Shown: piece by piece, positions 59,879 to 64,000 of the stretch | Position numbering within the stretch: position 1 is the first letter of the stretch | How the letters are laid out: each line of letters opens with the position of its first letter | Assembly: GCF_026341815.1 (NCBI RefSeq) | Contig: NZ_JAPENX010000001.1 | Span: forward strand, 5,828,001 to 5,892,000 | DNA length: 64,000 nt | DNA from: Streptomyces sp. NBC_00572 | GTDB lineage: Bacteria; Actinomycetota; Actinomycetes; Streptomycetales; Streptomycetaceae | Reading direction: 5' to 3' | Translations under genes and position numbers: made by a program | Notes under the pieces: model-generated | Databases searched by the model: none | Seen by the model: the letters and a program-made list of their open reading frames with translations, nothing else | Told to the model about the DNA's origin: nothing

Positions 59879-59944
59879 CTGGGGGTCAAGGGGTCGCAGG
59901 TTCAAATCCTGTCTTCCCGACTCGAAAGAGTCGTAGATCAGGGG
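59879..59944 (+). repeat. Right attachment-type direct repeat (attR-like, 66 bp), partial tRNA-Pro
   Basis: 65 of 66 bases match 53281-53346, comprising a truncated tRNA-Pro 3' half (T arm and acceptor strand, no 5' half) plus 24 flanking bases with the GACTC-GAAA-GAGTC hairpin. It defines the right end of the integrated element. Confidence 0.9.
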
Positions 59945-60006
59945 GATGGTCGTGCCCACGGCGGAACCGAACTCGGCCGGCACGTCACGGGTGAAGTCCG
60001 CCGGCG

Positions 60007-60063
60007 GTCCTCCAGGTGGTAGGTGATCTCCCGCTCGGTGAGCAGCACGTCGAGGGGGACGAC
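60007..60063 (-). pseudogene. 19-codon relic of an acyl-CoA synthetase (AMP-binding) gene
   Basis: The minus strand reads VVPLDVLLTEREITYHLED, matching the well-known early segment of AMP-dependent acyl-CoA ligases (typically VVPLNPLLxxREVxYxLEDS). No further part of the ligase is found; a neighbouring frame (ADFTRDVPAEFGSAVGTTIP) is unrelated. It lies between the right repeat and the GH16-like gene and is a probable deletion remnant. Confidence 0.4.
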
Positions 60064-60079
60064 CGTGCAGCGGGTGGGG

Positions 60080-61030
60080 TCAGGGCTTCGGGACGGTGTT
60101 GATGTAGTCGGTGCCGGTGCTGTGGAAGCCGTCCACCGTCTTCTGGACGTCCGCCTGGGAGACGGCCTCGTCGGCCTTGTGGTAGACCCAGTCGACCTTC
60201 ATGTCCCAGATGCGCGGGCCACCGGTGAAGGGGAGGTCGATGAGCCAGTTGCTGAAGTGGATGTCCATCTGCTCGCGCGGGACGTACTTGCCGGAGCTGG
60301 TGAAGAGCTTCGTGCCGTCCAGGGAGTAGGTGACCTTTCCGTCCATGGCGGTGATCATCATGGTGTGCCAGCCGTCGAGGCGCCGCTTGAGGGTGTTGTG
60401 GACCCGGTCCGGCGGGTCGGCCCTGTACCAGCTGACGTTGTCTAGCTGCGGACCCACCGAACCCCAGCCGCCGTTCGGCAGGTACTCGAAGTCGAGTTCG
60501 CTGTAGTTCTCCGAGGAGTCCGACGGGGAGATCGGGAAGAACGTCTGGACGACGTGGTCGCCGTCGCGTCCGTTCGTGGGCTTGTCGCTGAGGTGGACCC
60601 GGGCGGCGAAGGTTCCCCTGAAGAAGTTCCGGCCCGTGGTCTGCACCTCGACCTGCGTGGTGCCCTGCTCGGTGCCGTCGGTGGAGGAGCGCAGTCGTAG
60701 GACCTTGCCCCCCTGGGCCGTCGGGTCGGAGGGGAAGGCGGCGCCGTCGGCGCTCCAGGTGTCCTTGATCCCCGGGCCGCCTCCGCCGGTACGGATCTCC
60801 CAGCCGTGCGCGGCGAGGGAAGGGTCGTCGGCGCCGGTGTAGTTGAAGTCGTCGAACAGGGTTCCCGGCGGTCCGGTGGGCGTCGGCGAGGCGTCCTGAG
60901 CGGGCCCGGCGGCGTCGGAGCCCCCGCCGGTCGCGGGGTCGGCGGAACACGCGGCGAGTACGCACAGGAGGGCGGGCAGCGTGAGCGCGGTCCACGCTCG
61001 GCGACGAGAGGTGCGGCGGGGCTGACTCAC
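60080..61030 (-). CDS. Lipoprotein with glycoside hydrolase family 16-like domain
   Basis: 316 residues from a GTG at 61030, with AAGGAG six bases upstream. The lipoprotein signal (RRTSRRRAWTALTLPALLCV) ends in LAAC near residue 28, followed by a Ser/Gly/Pro linker. The catalytic domain has strands such as LFDDFNYTGADDPSLAAHGW and the acid/base-nucleophile motif ELDFEY (ExDxE) near residue 170, the GH16 signature, with VSWYRADPP and ITAMDGKVTYSLDG following. GH16 enzymes cleave beta-glucans and related glycans. It lies near a MatB-like synthase gene, suggesting action on an extracellular polysaccharide. Confidence 0.85.
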   Translation of the reverse strand: MSQPRRTSRRRAWTALTLPALLCVLAACSADPATGGGSDAAGPAQDASPTPTGPPGTLFDDFNYTGADDPSLAAHGWEIRTGGGGPGIKDTWSADGAAFPSDPTAQGGKVLRLRSSTDGTEQGTTQVEVQTTGRNFFRGTFAARVHLSDKPTNGRDGDHVVQTFFPISPSDSSENYSELDFEYLPNGGWGSVGPQLDNVSWYRADPPDRVHNTLKRRLDGWHTMMITAMDGKVTYSLDGTKLFTSSGKYVPREQMDIHFSNWLIDLPFTGGPRIWDMKVDWVYHKADEAVSQADVQKTVDGFHSTGTDYINTVPKP

Positions 61031-61324
61031 GCAGGCTCCTTGGGGCGTAGAGGCGGTGACTGGACACGCCCGTTGCATGCGGGGCAATCGCTGATCGCAT
61101 GAATTGAGCGGTCATCCTAGCGAAGGATTCAAGCCATCCCGCCTCGTGTTCGCGACCCGGCCACCCAAGGGTCGGGAGGCGCCCGTTGACATTCCGATCC
61201 GGTTACGACATCCGATCGGACTGTGTCAAAAACGCACATCGCACACCAATCGATTCAGGTCATGCGCTACGGTCCGCTCTACGCTTCAGCAGTCTCCACA
61301 CCCTGCACAAAAAGGCCACAAGTC
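61031..61324. other. Divergent promoter region between GH16 and MatB-like genes
   Basis: About 290 bases, less GC-rich than average. A consensus-like TTGACA at 61186-61191 and AT-rich TGTGTCAAAAACG about 35 bases later could be parts of a promoter for the plus-strand pair. No RNA gene seen. Confidence 0.35.
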
Positions 61325-61618
61325 ATGCGCCAAGCCGCCACATACTCCGGGCGCGGATCGCTCCACTCGGCACAGCCCGACGTGGCCGAATCACGTCAGG
61401 GGGAGCCTGCTCCGGCACCGGTGTTCGTCGACCAGTCGGGTCTGCGCAGCCGTCTGCTGCGGCGCTTCGGCTGGCCGGTCTCCGTGGTCGGAGCGATCCT
61501 GGCGGCCGCCATGGGCAGCAGCCTCATCGGTGGGCAGTCGGACGCCCCGGCGATGGGGATACCGCCGAAGCCCTTGTACTTGCCCGCCAAGGGGCCCTTG
61601 TCGCCCTCCTCGCCCTAG
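61325..61618 (+). CDS. Small single-pass membrane protein upstream of the MatB-like gene
   Basis: 97 residues from an ATG at 61325 with AAAGG upstream. A basic patch RSRLLRRFGW precedes one membrane segment PVSVVGAILAAAMGSSLIGG, and the tail (GIPPKPLYLPAKGPLSPSSP) is Pro-rich. I do not recognise a family. It precedes the deacetylase/glycosyltransferase gene on the same strand by 160 bp and may be a partner of it in the membrane. Confidence 0.6.
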   Translation: MRQAATYSGRGSLHSAQPDVAESRQGEPAPAPVFVDQSGLRSRLLRRFGWPVSVVGAILAAAMGSSLIGGQSDAPAMGIPPKPLYLPAKGPLSPSSP

Positions 61619-61777
61619 AGGGCGCGGTCTGCGACACCCCACCCGAAATGTTCGGCCATCACGCCGAACATCGGGACATTCCATGGCATGCCGCGATCAT
61701 CGTGCCGCCCGGAGCAACGCCCGCGGGCCGGGCCGAGCGTGCCTGATCGTCCGCACCACCCATCTCCAGGAGCGCCC

Positions 61778-63928
61778 TTGTCCCGCCACCAGCGTCGTCG
61801 GCAGTCCCTGCTGAGACCGCGCCGACTGGCTGCGCCGCCGCTGCGCTTCTTCATGCCGCTGTCCCTGCTGGCCTGCTTGCTCGCGCTCCTCGTCCTGCGC
61901 GGCCTCGCCACCAACGAGGCGTTCCACGACACCCGGATCGCGACCTCGGTCGACAAGACGACCGTGCCGGAGAACCTGCTCAAGGGCGGCCCGATCATCG
62001 ACGCGCGCGGCACCAGGAACGAGCGCCCCGTGAGTTATCGGATCCCCGACCGCACCGTGGTCCTGAGCTTCGACGACGGCCCCTCGCCGGAGTGGACCCC
62101 GAAGATCCTGGACGTGCTCGCGGCCCACGACATCCACGCGGACTTCTTCGTGACCGGCGCGATGACCACGCGCCACCCGGAGCTGATCCGGCAGATCGTC
62201 GCGGGCGGCCACGAGATCGGCGTGCACACCTTCACCCACCCCGATCTGGTGTACCAGTCCGAAACCCGGATCGGCTGGGAGCTGGCGCAGACGCAGCTGG
62301 CGCTGGCCGGCGTCGCGGGCGTCCACAGTGCGCTGTTCCGCCCGCCGTACTCCTCCGACGCCTCGGCGCTGGACGACTGGAACTACCCGGTGATCAAGTA
62401 CGTGGGTTCCCACGGCTACCTCACCGCGTTCATCGACCGCGACACCGACGACTGGAAACGTCCCGGTGTCGACGCGATCGTCGAGGCGGCGATGCCGCGC
62501 AAGCCCGGCGCGGGCGAGCTGATCCTGCTGCACGACGCGGGTGGCGACCGTACCGAGACCCTTGCCGCGCTCGAGCAGATCATCGAGAAGCTGCAGGGCG
62601 AGGGGTACCGCTTCGCCACCATCTCCGAGGCGCTCGGCGCCACCGACGCCACCGTGCCGGTGCACGGCTACCAGCTGTGGGCGGGCAAGTGTTTCATCTG
62701 GGCCACCCAGGCCGCCGTGCTCACCCTGCCGGTGCTGGTCGCTCTGCTGGCCGTCGTCGGCTTCCTCAACTTCGGACGGTTCGCGCTGATGCTCGTCCTC
62801 GCGCCGCTCCACGCCCGGCGCTCCCGGCGGCGGGACGCGTGGGGACCGCCCGTCACCGAGCCGGTCACCGTCCTCGTCCCGGCCTACAACGAGCGCGAGT
62901 GCATCGCGAACACCCTGAACTCCCTCGCCGCCAGCGACTATCCGATCGAGGTGATCGTCATCGACGACGGCTCGACGGACGGCACCGCGGACATCGTCGA
63001 GGAGATGCGTCTGCCGTTCGTCCGGCTGATCCGCAAGGCCAACGGCGGCAAGTCCACCGCGCTCAACGTCGGCATCGCGGCCGCGTCGCACGACATCATC
63101 GTGATGATGGACGGCGACACCGTCTTCGAGCCGTCCACCGTGCGAGAGCTGGTCCAGCCGTTCGGCGACCCGGCGATCGGCGCGATCGCGGGCAACGCCA
63201 AGGTCGGCAACCGCGACAGCCTGATCGGAGCCTGGCAGCACATCGAGTACGTCCTCGGCCACAACCTGGACCGCCGGATGTACGACATGCTCAACGTCAT
63301 CCCGACCATCCCCGGCGCGGTCGGCGCCTTCCGCAAGGAGGCCCTGCGGCGGGTCGGCGGAATGAGCGATGACACCCTCGCCGAGGACACCGACATCACC
63401 ATGGCGGTGCTCTGCGACGGCTGGCGGATCGTCTACGCCGAGCGCGCCCGCGCCTGGACCGAGGCCCCCGCCAGCCTCCAGCAGCTCTGGTCCCAGCGGT
63501 ACCGCTGGAGCTACGGCAGCATGCAGGCGATGTGGAAGCACCGCCGCGCCGTGATCTCCCGCGGCCCGGCCGGACGCTTCGGCCGGCTCGGGCTGCCGCT
63601 CGTCGTGATGTTCGGCGTCGTCGCCCCGCTGCTCGCGCCGCTGGTCGACATGTTCCTGCTGTACGGCGTGCTGTTCGCGGACGCCCCGATCACCCTCGCC
63701 AGCTGGGGCGGCTTCATCCTGCTCCAGGCCGTGCTGTCCTGGTACGCCTTCCGGCTCGACGGCGAGAAGCCCCTGCATCTGATCAGCCTGCCGATCCAGC
63801 AACTGGTCTACCGGCAGCTGATGTACATCGTCCTGTTGCAGTCCACGATCACGGCGCTGACCGGTGGCCGACTGCGCTGGCAGAAGCTCCGGCGCACCGG
63901 CGAGGTCGCCGCACCGGTGGAGGCCTGA
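61778..63928 (+). CDS. Bifunctional polysaccharide deacetylase / family 2 glycosyltransferase (MatB-like)
   Basis: 716 residues from a TTG at 61778 with AGGAG six bases upstream. The N-terminal half is a NodB-type carbohydrate esterase 4 domain after one membrane helix (about 27-46): TVVLSFDDGPSPEWTPKILD, HEIGVHTFTHPDL, RPPYSSD, and ELILLHDAGG. The C-terminal half is a processive GT2 domain: VTVLVPAYNERECI, EVIVIDDGSTDGTADIVEEM, IIVMMDGDTVFEP, LAEDTDITMAVLCDGW and the QQLWSQRYRWSYGSM (QxxRW) motif, with several C-terminal membrane segments. The combination matches MatB of Streptomyces, which with MatA makes a poly-N-acetylglucosamine-type surface glycan. Gene symbol left blank as the partner is not confirmed. 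Confidence 0.92.
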   Translation: MSRHQRRRQSLLRPRRLAAPPLRFFMPLSLLACLLALLVLRGLATNEAFHDTRIATSVDKTTVPENLLKGGPIIDARGTRNERPVSYRIPDRTVVLSFDDGPSPEWTPKILDVLAAHDIHADFFVTGAMTTRHPELIRQIVAGGHEIGVHTFTHPDLVYQSETRIGWELAQTQLALAGVAGVHSALFRPPYSSDASALDDWNYPVIKYVGSHGYLTAFIDRDTDDWKRPGVDAIVEAAMPRKPGAGELILLHDAGGDRTETLAALEQIIEKLQGEGYRFATISEALGATDATVPVHGYQLWAGKCFIWATQAAVLTLPVLVALLAVVGFLNFGRFALMLVLAPLHARRSRRRDAWGPPVTEPVTVLVPAYNERECIANTLNSLAASDYPIEVIVIDDGSTDGTADIVEEMRLPFVRLIRKANGGKSTALNVGIAAASHDIIVMMDGDTVFEPSTVRELVQPFGDPAIGAIAGNAKVGNRDSLIGAWQHIEYVLGHNLDRRMYDMLNVIPTIPGAVGAFRKEALRRVGGMSDDTLAEDTDITMAVLCDGWRIVYAERARAWTEAPASLQQLWSQRYRWSYGSMQAMWKHRRAVISRGPAGRFGRLGLPLVVMFGVVAPLLAPLVDMFLLYGVLFADAPITLASWGGFILLQAVLSWYAFRLDGEKPLHLISLPIQQLVYRQLMYIVLLQSTITALTGGRLRWQKLRRTGEVAAPVEA

Positions 63929-63930
63929 CC

Positions 63931-64000
63931 ATGACCGCATCCTTCGAGTTCGGGGGAAGCCAGGACACCGTCCGGCTGAGGATCCCCGCCGCTCTGCGAC
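63931..64000 (+). CDS. Start of another gene (partial, runs off the window)
   Basis: An ATG two bases after the MatB-like stop opens MTASFEFGGSQDTVRLRIPA. Tight spacing makes it part of the same operon. Too short to identify. Confidence 0.5.
   Translation, partial: MTASFEFGGSQDTVRLRIPAALR

Overview
The window is high-GC DNA with very strong third-position G/C bias, frequent GTG/TTG starts and protein families typical of Streptomyces: LAL-type regulators, a DyP-encapsulin pair, SpoIIE-type phosphatases, RHS proteins with a WXG-like N-terminus, and a MatB-like deacetylase/glycosyltransferase. It looks like one contiguous stretch of a Streptomyces chromosome. Most genes are ordinary accessory or core genes in short operons, with three zones of special interest.

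Layout. 1-11.6 kb: end of a methyltransferase, a large secreted M36 metalloprotease with PKD repeats coupled to a lipoprotein, then small detoxification genes (SRPBCC, VOC, GNAT, pirin, AhpD-like) and an AraC regulator divergent from a SnoaL-like protein. 11.6-18.7 kb: EF-hand protein, a palindromic MITE-like element, RecQ helicase, an ABC-2/YhgE-like membrane protein, and a ClpC-type AAA+ chaperone with a tiny His-rich partner. 18.7-26.6 kb: FdhD plus a YdeP/FdhF-type molybdo-enzyme, DyP peroxidase plus encapsulin nanocompartment, DUF1345 membrane protein, FAD oxidoreductase, and a second palindromic element. 26.6-29.3 kb: GreA/B-like factor, secreted serine beta-lactamase-like hydrolase, maltokinase-cap-like protein.

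29.4-40.9 kb is the most interesting zone. Two trypsin-like proteases (one the C-terminus of a 1813-residue protein with two P-loop NTPase modules, helical repeats and an effector-associated-type helical region) lie collinear with a DNA/RNA non-specific endonuclease. A caspase-like protease diverges from the nuclease, and a LAL/STAND LuxR regulator converges on the caspase. This set fits an NTPase-controlled protease/nuclease conflict (cell-suicide-like) system. The function is inferred from domain content, not shown.

41-50.3 kb: secreted subtilase, GNAT, an SPFH/NAD-kinase-like coupled pair beneath two perfect TCGTCA-N3-TGACGA palindromes, an EamA/PAP2 coupled pair diverging from a TetR regulator with a perfect 22-bp palindrome, DUF488 and DUF309 genes. 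50.3-53.2 kb: a LAL-like ATPase without a LuxR DNA-binding domain.

53.25-59.94 kb is an old integrated element. A tRNA-Pro(GGG) gene at the left is followed by a 66-bp direct repeat, from its anticodon loop to 24 nt past its end, which recurs (65/66) at 59.88 kb. Between them are a frameshifted RHS toxin fused by deletion to what looks like its immunity gene, and an intact SpoIIE phosphatase/sensor. No integrase remains. 60-64 kb: a GH16-like lipoprotein, a small membrane protein and a MatB-like bifunctional deacetylase/GT2, probably an extracellular glycan locus, and the start of one more gene.
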